Below are positions 54,235 to 64,000 of a DNA stretch of 64,000 bases, in pieces; positions within the stretch are counted from its first letter, which is position 1, and every line of letters begins with the position of its first letter. This DNA comes from Limanda limanda (lineage: Eukaryota; Chordata; Actinopteri; Pleuronectiformes; Pleuronectidae). The position numbers and the translations under genes are program-made. Location of the stretch: contig NC_083638.1 of the NCBI RefSeq assembly GCF_963576545.1, positions 3,643,619 through 3,707,618 of the forward strand, given 5' to 3'. The notes beneath the pieces were generated by a model, which saw only the letters and a program-made list of their open reading frames with translations, made no database searches and was not told the DNA's origin.

Positions 54235-54775
54235 TAACAGACTGGCACCGTCGTATAACAGAACTTCTTATTATACACACTCTAGTTAGGGAACTGAGAT
54301 CAGCCACTCAACTTCTCCTCGACAAACCACAGACAAAACTAGTAACAAGAGGAGATCGCGCATTCGTAGTGGCCGCCCCAAACTTGTGGAACAACCTACC
54401 ATTTCATATTAGATCTGCCCCGTCTCCAACACTGTTTAAATCATTGTTAAAAACGCACCTGTTCTCCCAGGCTTTCTATTGAGTGTGTTTCAGTGCAGCT
54501 GATTTTATTTTTCATATCGTATTCTTATATTTTATTTAGTTCTATTATTTTTATTATTATTAATATTCTTATATATTTTTATTTTACATTAATAATTGTA
54601 TTTTATTTGTATCACTTGAACTTTAATGTATGTTTAAAGTATTACTTGAATTTTAATGTACCACGTTGTAACTGTCCTTTGGCCGTGCCACTCATCCTGT
54701 ACAGGACTTTGGTCAACCAAGTTGATTTAAATGAGCTGTATAAATAAAATTGACATTGACATTGATTCTGATGCT
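54235..54775 (+). mobile_element. CR1/L2-type LINE 3' end in GT6 intron 1, copy 2
   Basis: Counterpart of 6105-6650. RAFVVAAPNLWNNLPFHIRS is better preserved here; ATTGAC-repeat tail. Confidence 0.8.
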
Positions 54776-55320
54776 ATTGATACGATTGATGACACTGACT
54801 GAACTGTTGAATGATTGTGTTTCTGTTTATATCTACAGACTGTTGTACAGCTCAGTCTGGAATTCCAGCAGGTAACACACACAAACGAATGTTCTTTGTT
54901 TTAATATTAACTGATTAATTGATTGGTTATTAAATAATAATTGATCTTGTGTTTTTGTTTTCTAGAGTTATAAATCCCATAAAACAGAGTCAGATTTTAC
55001 CTAAAAGAAGGTCAGTAACTCTTTATTTTTCTGTTCAGTTAGTCTGACAGGCTGTTTTGTGTCCTTCCGCTTTCATTCTGTTTTAGTGATGTCACCTGCC
55101 TATACACTGTGTGCACAATTATTAGGCAAGGGGTATTTTGAACATATCATCAGTTTTATGCATATTTTCCAACTCCAAGCTGTATAAACTTGAATGCCTA
55201 TTGGATTTAAGCATATCAGATGATGTGTACTTGTGTAATGAGGGAGGTGTGGAGATCAACACCCTGTAGAGGGAGCTTGTAGTTTATACGTCAGTTTGTG
55301 TCTTTGATCATAGTCGTACT

Positions 55321-56142
55321 CAGGACTGGCCCTGGCAATGTTGGAGCCCTAGGCGAGATTTCAGATTGGCACCCCCCCCGACCCCCACTAACACACGTAT
55401 ACACACACCCACACACATGAACACATACACACACACACACACACACAAATTCCTTACTTCACTCCAAAGGTTACATTTATTAGATACTAAAACGAGTTTA
55501 CAAAAAAATGTTTTTAATGAAATACTGCATGTAGGCTATAAAAAACAATACAAATTTATAATAAAAAATATAGAAAGAGTCTGAAATCTGCTGTACTGAC
55601 AGCCGATAGCTATTCATGTTCACAAAAATAAACATAAATGATGTGCATTTCTCCGCGCCGGATCAGGGGGTAAATGATGCTGGTCTTCACAGGTGACTGA
55701 CCTGCACAAGCCTATAGCCACCCACCCCCCCACCAAGAGATTGTGTGCTTGTGTGTTTCTGTTTGGACACAATCCATTTTTCAGCGTGTATTCCGACCCG
55801 ATTTGCTCACGGTGAGCAGAAACAATAAAACAGACCCCGAAAACCATCTCTGTAGATCATGAGCCGACCGCGTACCTTCCCGGCGCTTACCAGTACTTCG
55901 CTGCCGGAGCGAACAGCCCGATTGATTATCATGGGCACGGAAATGAGGAGTACAGCTTTTCGAGGTGCTTTGCGGCGGTTCTGCCTCCGGTGTGTCTCTG
56001 GGGTTAGAGGAGGATGGTGATGTTACTGCATTGGTCAACATTGCATGTATCACGTCATGATAAGTCAGCCTCTTGTGGCGCCCTCTCGATGTTTTGCGCA
56101 CTAGGCAACCGCCGGTGTCGCCTATGCCAGGAGACGCCCCTG
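55321..56142. mobile_element. hAT-type DNA transposon with 8 bp TSD, copy 2
   Basis: The same element as 7203-8012, with GTCGTACT at 55313-55320 and 56143-56150. It is 12 bp longer, mainly from extra AC repeats near 55430-55446. Confidence 0.85.
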
Positions 56143-56974
56143 GTCGTACTGACGTGCAGACGATGACGTCCTGGTCGGTTCCAGTGGTTTGGGAGGGAAC
56201 CTTCGACCCGGTTCTCCTCGACAGCCTCTACCAGGCAAAGAACCTCACCATCGCAGCCACTGTGTTCGCCCAGGGAAAGTAAGATGTCACAGTGTTTACT
56301 TGTCTACACCCCATGAACACAGAGTTTCTGGTTTGACCTTTGCCTGGAGGTGACTCCTCTCACCTACTCCACAGGTACATTAGGTTCCTGAAAAAGTTTC
56401 TGGAGACCATGGAGCAGCACTTCTTCACAGATGTGCATGTGTTCGTCTACACTGACCAGCCAAACAAGGTGCCCCAAGTCAAAATGGCCAGCGGCAGACA
56501 GGTAAAGGAAGTGTGTTCCCAATAAGGTGAGTTGGGGCTTGAAGCTGCCGCTTTATACATTTAGCCCCTCCCTGGCAGGAGTCTGAGTCTGAGTCTAGTA
56601 ACAGAGGCAGTGCCTTTGCTTGTTATTGTTGGATTGGAATGTGATTATTTCACTGTCTAAGCATCAACTAGAAATCCCTCTAGGTAGAGCTGCACTACCT
56701 TCACTACTCTTCCCTCTTTCTTCCTTTGAGCATTTAGTTTTTTTATCATCACATCAAGTTTAGCATAGATCGCTGAGTGCAGGATACATGGCAACCCCGA
56801 TTTTGTGGGAATTGTTTGCTATCTTGTAGAATAACCGGTTTTGTCACCAGCCTAAAACCAGGTGAGTGCACTCATGACAAGATGTGAATTGAGTGCATTG
56901 GTGTTCTAATGAGGATCCACTTCTGATTCCCGGTATCATCTAGCATAAGATTTCTGTCTCATTTGATGTTTTTA

Positions 56975-57180
56975 TTAAAGAGGTGGTGGAGGGCAGACTA
57001 CTGGTGGTAAGGGCAAAGGTCATGAGGTTATGAATGTTTATGCTCCGGTCTCAGGACCCGACAGAGTCAGTTTTTTAAAGGATTTAGACACGGTTTTAAG
57101 TAAAAATGTATGATCTTTTATTTTTAAGGAGATTTTAATTGTACAGAAGATGATGTTTTAGACAGGAACCACCTGGAGCT
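56975..57180 (+). pseudogene. Tx1-like L1 endonuclease fragment, copy 2
   Basis: Counterpart of 8851-9060 within the segmental duplication. Confidence 0.75.
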
Positions 57181-57374
57181 CCACAGACAACGAAATGATC
57201 CTGTAAGGTGACACACTGAGTTCCATGGAAGAGCACAAGTGACAAAGAAATGGTGAACAAACACATGCATTAATGCATTTATTGACATAATTGAAGAATC
57301 AATAAATGAATAGAGCATGTTGTAAAGTTGATCCTCTTTAGATTCGATATTTTTGTGTGCAATGAGAAAGAATT

Positions 57375-59551
57375 CTAAAATGATTTTTGTGAAGATCGGT
57401 CAATGGGAACACCTTCCGGGGGTCTTGGGCAGTCTCGGGGGGCACCGTTGAGCCATTTTGCGACGCCCATTGAAAATTCCTTCAGAATACGTAAATTTTC
57501 ACCACTTTCTAACTTTCTGCAAATTTTGGTAAGAAGTTGAGCATGTTAAAGCCCTCAAAAAGCCAATTCATTTGCCTGAATAATAATAATAAAAACTAAA
57601 TACAAAATAGCAGGCTTCCTGTTTTGTTTTTCCAATTGCATCTAAAGACTTTTTTGTTTGTCTGGTCATGATACACCTGTGTTTTGATTTTTGTGAAGAT
57701 CAGTCAATGGGAACACCTTCCGGGGGTCTCGGGCTGTCTCAGGAGGCACCGTTGAGCCATTTTGCGACGCCCCTTGAAAATTCCTTCAGAATACGTACAT
57801 TTTCACCACTTTCTAACTTTCTGCAAATTTTGGTAAGAAGTTGAGCATGTTAAAGCCCTCAAAAAGCAAATTCATTTGCCTGAATAATAATAAGAAAGAA
57901 AAATCTGTCAGTCAGTTTTTATCTCTATCTTGTTGTGATGACACTCATCTCAATTTGAAGTTGATCCGATGAAAACCCTGGTACAAGTGCATCAAAGAAA
58001 AAATGTGGAATATGGCCAAAATGGCCACTAAATGCAAAATAGCAGGCTTCCTGTTGTGTTCATCCAATTGCACCTAAAGACTTTTTTGTTTGTCTAGTCA
58101 TGATACACCTGTGTATCGATTTTTGTGAAGATCGGTCAATGGGAACACGTTCCAGGGCTCTCGGAGGCACCGTTGAGCCATTTTGCGACGCCCATTGAAA
58201 ATTTCTTCAGAATACGTAAATTTTCACCACTTTCTAACTTTTTGCAAATTTTGGTAAGAAGTTGAGCATGTTAAAGCCCTCAAAAAGCCAATTAATTTGC
58301 CTGAATAATAATAATAATAATAAATAAAGTTTCCTTTGATCTAGGAAGACTGAAATCAAAGGATTCATGGTCCATGTATGTCCGCGCTACAGAACATCGT
58401 GTTTTAATGGCGTGTAATCAAATTTTGACGCCACGCCACGGTCACACCGTGTGATTAAAAAAAAATGCGTCAGTCAGTTTTTATCTCCATCTTGTTGTGA
58501 TGACACTGATCTCAATTTGAAGTTGATCCGATGAAAACCCTGGTACAAGTGTATCAAAGAAAAAATGTGGAATATGGCCAAAATGGCCACTAAATACAAA
58601 ATATCAGGCTTCCTGTTTTGGTTTTACAATTGCACCCAGAGACTTTTTTGTTTGTTTGGTCATGATACACCTGTATATCGATTTTTGTGAAGATAGGTCA
58701 ATGGGAACACCTTCCGGGGGTCTCGGGGGGTCTCGGGGGGCACCGTTGAGCCATTTTGCGACGCCCATTAAAAATTCCTTCAGAATACGTAAATTTTCAA
58801 CACTTTCTAACTTTCTGCAAATTTTAGTAAGAAGTTGAGCATGTTAAAACCCTCAAAAAGCCAATTAATTTGCCTGAATAATAATAATAATAAGAAAGAA
58901 ATTATAATCCTTACTATTTCAATAGGGTCTCATCAGACACCTTTGATGTCTGTGCTCGGGCCCTAATAATCCTTACAATAACAATAGGGACCTCCCTGAT
59001 CCTTTGATCAGTGCTCGGGCCCTAACTAGGAAGACTGAAATCAAAGGATTCATGGTCCATCTATGTCCGCGTTACAGAACATCGTGTTTTAATGGCGTGT
59101 AATCAAACTTTGACGCCACGCCACGGTCAAACCGTGTGATTAAAAAAAAATCCGTCAGTCAGTTTTTATCTCCATCTTGTTGTGATGACACTCATCTCAA
59201 TTTGAAGTTGATCCGATGAAAACCCTGGTACAAGTGTATCAAAGAAAAAATGTGGAATATGGCCAAAATGGCCACTAAATGCAAAATAGCAGGCTTCCTG
59301 TTGTGTTTTTCCAATTGCACCAAGAGACTTTTTTGTTTGTCTGGTCATGATACACCTGTATATCGATTTTTGTGAAGATAGGTCAATGGGAACACCTTCC
59401 GGGGGTCTCGGGCTGTCTCGGGGGGCACCGTTGAGCCATTTTGCGACGCCCATTGAAAATTCCTTCAGAATATGTAAATTTTCACCACTTTCTAACTTTC
59501 TGCAAAATTTGGTAAGAAGTTGAGCATGCCCTCAAAAAGCCAATTCATTTG

Positions 59552-59633
<82 letters not shown>

Positions 59634-59832
59634 CCTTACAATTTCAATAGGGTCTCACCAGACACCTTTGATGTCTGTGCTCGGGCCCTAATAATAATAA
59701 TAATAATAATAATCCTTACAATTTCAATAGGGTCTCACCAGACACCTTTGATGTCTGGCTCGGGCCCTAATAATCCTTACAATTTCAATAGGGTCTCACC
59801 AGACACCTTTGATGTCTGTGCTCGGGCCCTAA
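57375..59832 (+). mobile_element. Mosaic array of Helentron-like pieces
   Basis: In order: truncated units at 57375-57592, 57593-57893, 57894-58322 and 58323-58966 (with 3' module); a type II module at 58969-59025; a truncated unit at 59026-59691 with a long (TAA)n (59556-59633); and solo modules at 59711-59770 (two bases short in the stem, TGTCTGGCTC) and 59774-59832. Individual stretches match 9.3-10.2 kb, 31.69-32.27 kb and 26.58-26.96 kb in turn. Confidence 0.85.
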
Positions 59833-59840
59833 TAATAACT

Positions 59841-62390
59841 AGGAAAGTTGTATTTGTGCCAGTAGGAGAAAATGTTGTTAAAATGAGTTTGCCTTTAAGT
59901 GTTTTACAACAGAAGTCGTCATCAAAGGACCTCAGCACAGAAGAGATGTGGATGATTAGCTTGGTTGACAGGTATAAGAGTAGGCCAAAAGATAGTACTT
60001 TTAATGATATGTGTATAGCAACATTTGCGTCAGAGTATCGCATTTTGTCAAAGAGTGAAACGTCCCGAAATAGGATTGCATTGAGCAATGATTTGGGCTT
60101 TATTTTGAAAAGAACACGAACACAACCGGCCGTTGTTCGTTATGTACGGTTTTCAGACACCAAGAGTCCAGAGTTATTCCATCAGAGCATTCTGCAATTG
60201 TTTTTACCTTATCGGATTGATGAGCAGCTGAGACCAGAAAGTTTTGTGACATTTGAAGAGTTTTACAGAGGAGGCTATGTACAATTAGACGATGGATGGC
60301 TGCATTCAGTTAAGACAGTTGTTGATGTAAATAGAAAGTCTTTTGAAATGGATGCAGATATGTTGGATAACATCCAAAACACCATTGATACGGATGGTAT
60401 TGTAGAAGATGCCTGGTGCAAATTGTGCCCAGAAGCAGAATTGGATCGTTTAGAATGTGTACAGTTACGTGCAGATGAGAATCAGATATTGGATGAGTAT
60501 ACTGATCCCATTCCAGATTTAGCGGTGACTCAGGAGCGAGTTGCCCATTTAGAAAAGAGAGCTAATGTCTTGTGTCGAAATGATGGTGTGGCTTTAATAC
60601 GATCTCTGAATGAGTCACAGATGTGTATTTTTTATCAGATTAGGCATTGGTGCTTAGCAAAGGTAATGGGGGAGAAGCCAGACCCATTACATGTGTTCAT
60701 TACAGGTGGTGCAGGTACTGGTAAAAGCCATTTAATAAAGGCTATTCAGTACGAAGCAACAAGGTTATTGTCAACAGTGAGTCGTCAACCAGACGATATT
60801 TGTGTTTTGTTAACAGCTCCGACTGGGATAGCTGCCCACAATTTACATGCTACTACCATTCACAGTGCCTTAAGCATTGGGATCGATGTCCGCTTACCGT
60901 ACATACCTCTAGGTGAAGAAAAGGTGAACTCGTTGCGCGCTAAATATAGTAGTTTGCAGATTTTGATCATTGATGAAATTTCCATGGTGAGTCATCACCT
61001 GTTGGCTTATATCCATGGAAGATTACGTCAGATGAAACAATGTCGTGATTTTGCTCCATTTGGTAAAGTGAGTGTAGTGGCGGTTGGAGATTTTTTTCAG
61101 TTGCCTCCTGTTAGAGGGAAACCACTGTATAAAAATAATGTAGGTATAGATTTGTGGTCTACTATATTTAGAGTTGTAGAGTTAAAAACAGTTATTAGGC
61201 AACAAGATGATATGTTTGCTCAGTTGTTGAACAGAGATAGAACTCGTTCAAAAGGGACCCCTATGTTAGCTGGTGACATTGAGATTTTGAAACGTTGTGA
61301 AACTGGTGAAGTCAGCTCAGCTTTACACATATTTTCTACTAACAAACAGGTAAATGAGCATAATGTTGTCCAACTTGCAAAGACTTGTTCGGATTTTGAT
61401 GAGATAAAGGCTCAAGACTTTGTAAATTGTAAGAGAACAGGCAAGTTGAAGTTAATGAGTGGGCATCATTCACGAGCAGAGAATACGTGTTTGGATGAAT
61501 CACTGGCTTTGGGTATAGATGCCCGTGTTATGCTTCTTAGGAATGTAGACGTAGCAGACGGGCTGGTAAATGGAGTATGTGGTACTGTAACACATATTGT
61601 TTACCCGAGTACTAATAAAAGGTTTCCTGACACAGTGTATGTCAAGTTTGATGACAATGACGTCGGTGCAGAGTTTAGGAAATGCTGTGCATATTCTGAA
61701 GCGGTTGAGATGGGCTCTACTGGTATTAGACCAGAGGAGGAAAGAGTAACCAATAAGGGTGGTATGCGCCGGCAATTTCCACTGAAACTTGCTTGGGCTT
61801 GTACTGTACATAAAGTACAGGGTTTAACTGTTGATGAGGCTGTAGTGTGTCTCAAAAAAATCTTTGTACCTGGACAGGCATATGTGGCATTAAGCCGTGT
61901 TAGACGTTTGTCAGGGTTGGTTATACAGGATTTTAAAGACAGTGTCATATATTGCAAGGATGACATCAAAGAAGCAATTAAAAACATGCCTCCCTTCTTG
62001 GTCGAAACTATTTCAAGGCCAAGCTTTACAAATGCAAACACACATAGTTTCACATTGTTTTTGATGAATGTACAAAATTTAAGCCGACATATTACAGATT
62101 TGGTGTCATGTACAAAGCATTTGCAGTTTAACTGTATTGCTGTTACAGAAACATGGCTGCCAGAAGCGTTCTCAAGTGAATCTGTAAGTATTCAAGGTTA
62201 TAGCTTTCAAAACCAGCCACGTAGTGCGTCTTATAGTAGCAATAACCACACATTGGCAAACATACAAGAACAACAACATGGTGGAGTTGGCATTTATAGT
62301 TTAGATAGTTTACCATATGAGGTCATCAAAGTACCACATCTGAGTTTGGAATGTTTGGTGTACAACTACACAAAACCAGGATACTTATAG
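59841..62390 (+). CDS. Helentron helicase, frameshifted in endonuclease
   Basis: Continuous from the pre-helicase region ([17 protein letters not shown]) through all PIF1 helicase motifs ([47 protein letters not shown]) into the start of the endonuclease ([11 protein letters not shown]). A one-base deletion at 62375/62376, relative to copy 1, ends the frame at 62390. The open frame also extends upstream to 59520 through (AAT)n and 3' modules, giving an Asn-rich leader that is almost certainly not native. Substitutions from copy 1: Asp to Asn before VGID, Val to Asp in NRxRTRS, Arg to Cys in RKxCAY, Trp to Arg in GMRxQF, Thr to Ser in PRxAS. Confidence 0.85.
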   Translation, partial: RKVVFVPVGENVVKMSLPLSVLQQKSSSKDLSTEEMWMISLVDRYKSRPKDSTFNDMCIATFASEYRILSKSETSRNRIALSNDLGFILKRTRTQPAVVRYVRFSDTKSPELFHQSILQLFLPYRIDEQLRPESFVTFEEFYRGGYVQLDDGWLHSVKTVVDVNRKSFEMDADMLDNIQNTIDTDGIVEDAWCKLCPEAELDRLECVQLRADENQILDEYTDPIPDLAVTQERVAHLEKRANVLCRNDGVALIRSLNESQMCIFYQIRHWCLAKVMGEKPDPLHVFITGGAGTGKSHLIKAIQYEATRLLSTVSRQPDDICVLLTAPTGIAAHNLHATTIHSALSIGIDVRLPYIPLGEEKVNSLRAKYSSLQILIIDEISMVSHHLLAYIHGRLRQMKQCRDFAPFGKVSVVAVGDFFQLPPVRGKPLYKNNVGIDLWSTIFRVVELKTVIRQQDDMFAQLLNRDRTRSKGTPMLAGDIEILKRCETGEVSSALHIFSTNKQVNEHNVVQLAKTCSDFDEIKAQDFVNCKRTGKLKLMSGHHSRAENTCLDESLALGIDARVMLLRNVDVADGLVNGVCGTVTHIVYPSTNKRFPDTVYVKFDDNDVGAEFRKCCAYSEAVEMGSTGIRPEEERVTNKGGMRRQFPLKLAWACTVHKVQGLTVDEAVVCLKKIFVPGQAYVALSRVRRLSGLVIQDFKDSVIYCKDDIKEAIKNMPPFLVETISRPSFTNANTHSFTLFLMNVQNLSRHITDLVSCTKHLQFNCIAVTETWLPEAFSSESVSIQGYSFQNQPRSASYSSNNHTLANIQEQQHGGVGIYSLDSLPYEVIKVPHLSLECLVYNYTKPGYL

Positions 62391-62743
62391 CAGTCATTTA
62401 TCGGCCGCCATCATATCCTATGTCACAATTCAAAGACAATCTTACCAGGTTAATTGATTGGTTAATTCCGATAAGTACCACAGTTGCTGTAATAGGAGAT
62501 TTCAATGATAATATTTTCAAATCTTCTAATACTTCTAAATTTATGGCAGACAAAGGATATATCCAACATGTCACCCAAGCAACAACTGAGAAGGGTACAT
62601 TTATTGACCATATCTATATAAAAACAACCTGTTATGACATAGAAACTCTAGTTTCGCCGACATATTTTAGTGACCATGAGGGGATTGAATGTTCTTTTAC
62701 ATCTAGGTCGATAAACAGGGACATTGGTTTAGAACAGCTGTAG
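62351..62743 (+). pseudogene. Helentron endonuclease C-terminal half, out of frame
   Basis: Continues the copy 2 endonuclease after the frameshift: [27 protein letters not shown], and [11 protein letters not shown] before the stop at 62741-62743. Same catalytic motifs as copy 1. Confidence 0.85.
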
Positions 62744-62859
62744 GTGTTTGCATTGAGGCTAACAGCAAAAGGAGAAATAAACAACCTGAAAGTCGGGTTG
62801 ACAACTGCTGAGACAACCTATTTGAGAAAATAGGTTTAAATGAATGTTGTGTAACTGAA

Positions 62860-63629
62860 GTGAATATCAGGGACTTAATAATAATCTCCGAGTGTCAGTG
62901 TCTCCGACTTCATCCTGATTTGGACTCAGCTCCACCAAGAGAACAACCACAGCCAGCAGTGGTGCAGCCTGATGACCAGCTGGACACTCAGCTGCTACCA
63001 CTGCAGAGGGCGCAGGCAGCAGCTCCAGACGTCCCTAACCTCTATCCAGACTCCGACCTTGTTGCAGCGGAGGATGTGGACATGCTTCCAGCTTACACCA
63101 CTCCATATGTGGCAGCCCATATTCCATATTCCACAGCAAAATGTAAAAAGAACAATTCATGGCCCTAAATGCAACCTCGAGCAAAGACCATTGACATTCA
63201 CTGATAAGGAAGAATCTACCACTTCATTTAACATACAAGTGTTGAGTGGGGGAGTGCAGAAAACAGGGGAATTTGAAGCATTTTTGAACCTACCAGCACT
63301 GAACTGCAGAGACTGCTAAGGAAGATGGAGATTAGTGAGATGGTGCAAAATGACATGCTATCCGTGCGGAAAAACTCTTAAGCAACAAAAAGAAGAGAAG
63401 GAGTGCGCAGTTGACAGATAAACTGCAAATGGCACAGCTGGCAGCGCATCAAAACCAAGGGAATGGTCACAGATGGAGAGGAAGGGGACGGGGAAGAACT
63501 GACGCCTGTTACAAATGTGACAAAATTGGGCATTGGGCAAGGGAGTGCCCTGGGAATTGTCAAGCAGTGGAGCTGAGGACATTGAAGGATTCATCTGGTG
63601 CGGAAGCTGAGATGGAGAGTTTCAACTGA
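62860..63629 (+). pseudogene. Retroviral gag-like segment with CCHC zinc knuckle, copy 2
   Basis: Counterpart of 29983-30752 with the same frame breaks. The knuckle reads CYKCDKIGHWAREC, with PGN after it where copy 1 has PRN. A broken fragment; no other retroviral genes are nearby. Confidence 0.6.
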
Positions 63630-64000
63630 CACATCACTATCACTATGTCTAATTTTATAGTAGACTATAAGTGTCAGAAAGTTTTACAGACAAATTTGTG
63701 TCGTGAGTGGTGTTTTATGTGGATATTTTTTTCCTTTAAGAAATATTTGTAAACCCCACAGAGAGAAATCACATTTGTGAATTTGAGCAATGCAAATAAA
63801 CTTTGATTGATTGACTTAATGAGTGATGCTGTCTTTTTAATACTTATGTGTGAAGTTGTCGAGCTATTATTTCAGGTATCGCAGAAAAAAACCATACGAA
63901 TTGAATGTGATTATTGAAAGTTTATATCTCCATTTTGCATGTTAAAGCCCTCAAAAAGCCAATTTGCTAAAAAAAATTAATAACGAACATTTTATGTAAA
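63630..64000 (+). other. Helentron 3' region, runs to window end
   Basis: Matches 30753-31125 and includes GCATGTTAAAGCCCTCAAAA at about 63938-63957, after which the matching sequence continues to the edge of the window. Confidence 0.65.

Larger units (their letters stand above)
54143..56501 (+). pseudogene. GT6-family glycosyltransferase (ABO/GBGT1-like), truncated copy 2
   Basis: Same exon set as copy 1: 54143-54201 (MVLLKNITGAVILLCVLLLG), 54839-54871, 54966-55010, about 56143-56278 (WEGTF exon) and 56375-56501 (YTDQP exon). Exon 3 reads through (TTA at 54997-54999 instead of TGA), so this copy lacks the nonsense change. It carries the same hAT insertion at the WEGTF exon and the same loss of the DxD-containing catalytic half after ASGRQ. 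Residue differences include KNITGA for KIKTWA and YQAKN for YQVKN. The truncation therefore predates the duplication. It is probably a non-functional relic, unless remaining exons lie outside the duplicated block. Confidence 0.83.
53821..57277 (+). repeat. Segmental duplication, copy 2 (GT6 block)
   Basis: Matches 5669-9146. Small differences include a shorter TGTACCAATGACA region near the start, a longer (AC)n inside the hAT, and scattered substitutions. Confidence 0.95.
59833..63937 (+). mobile_element. Helentron/Helitron2 coding segment, copy 2 (5'-truncated)
   Basis: Second copy of the 26965-31059 block in the same orientation, again starting right after a CTAA module and again lacking Rep. 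It retains 10 bases (60061-60070) deleted from copy 1, so the pre-helicase and helicase frames are continuous here. Confidence 0.85.

Overview
The window reads as nuclear DNA of a ray-finned (teleost) fish. The recognisable host exons are vertebrate: a NAT8/camello acetyltransferase, two AGXT2 exons, four Bax-inhibitor-1 exons, a fish-type TRIM RING exon, and two truncated GT6 (ABO/GBGT1-family) glycosyltransferase genes. The repeats are typical of fish: Helentron/Helitron2 elements, a Tx1-like L1, L2/Rex-type LINE pieces, hAT and PIF/Harbinger transposons, and long (AC)n and (AAT)n microsatellites. No bacterial or phage features, CRISPR or structural RNA genes were seen. Host genes are a small minority of the bases; most of the window is transposon sequence.

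Layout. 1-1.7 kb: GC-rich start, a cluster of YY1-like motifs, simple repeats and AT-rich DNA. 1.7-3.4 kb: a broken Harbinger transposase (minus). 3.4-5.6 kb: a decayed Tx1-like L1 carrying a short LINE-tail insertion and an antisense L2 reverse-transcriptase piece. 5.67-9.15 kb: GT6 block copy 1. 9.2-24 kb: a forward array of a ~700-750 bp non-autonomous Helentron-like unit, interrupted by Bax-inhibitor-1 exons at 11.3-12.0 kb. 24-26.4 kb: mostly single-copy DNA. 26.97-31.06 kb: a 5'-truncated Helentron (helicase plus endonuclease, then a retroviral gag-like piece). 31-34.2 kb: more forward units and a run of solo 3' ends. 34.6-46.8 kb: the same family in reverse orientation, around the nat8-like gene (37.3-38.0 kb) and a cut TRIM exon (42.3 kb). 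47-53.8 kb: host DNA with a minisatellite, one full unit, AGXT2 exons and local duplications. 53.8-57.3 kb: GT6 block copy 2. 57.4-59.8 kb: a mosaic array. 59.83-63.94 kb: a second, nearly identical Helentron copy.

The central signal is the Helentron-like family. Full units run from TTAGGG plus a GCTGC hairpin to a 3' end with a stem-loop 10 nt before CTAA, and the two ends form an asymmetric inverted repeat. The 3' stem-loop shows compensatory changes between copies. Solo 3' ends of about 60 bp are lined up between (AAT)n tracts. The two large helicase/endonuclease copies lie inside these arrays and are plausible relatives of the mobilising enzyme, but both lack the Rep nuclease, so neither looks autonomous. 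Both also carry the same gag-like zinc-knuckle segment, which suggests capture before amplification.

Segmental duplication is pervasive. A 3.5 kb GT6 block occurs twice with the same hAT insertion in it; a 4.1 kb Helentron occurs twice; and there are tandem duplications of about 983, 553 and 2,140 bp within the arrays. Some of this could be haplotype duplication or assembly error, so the copy structure needs read-level support. All identifications here come from reading motifs and comparing copies by eye; no database search was run.
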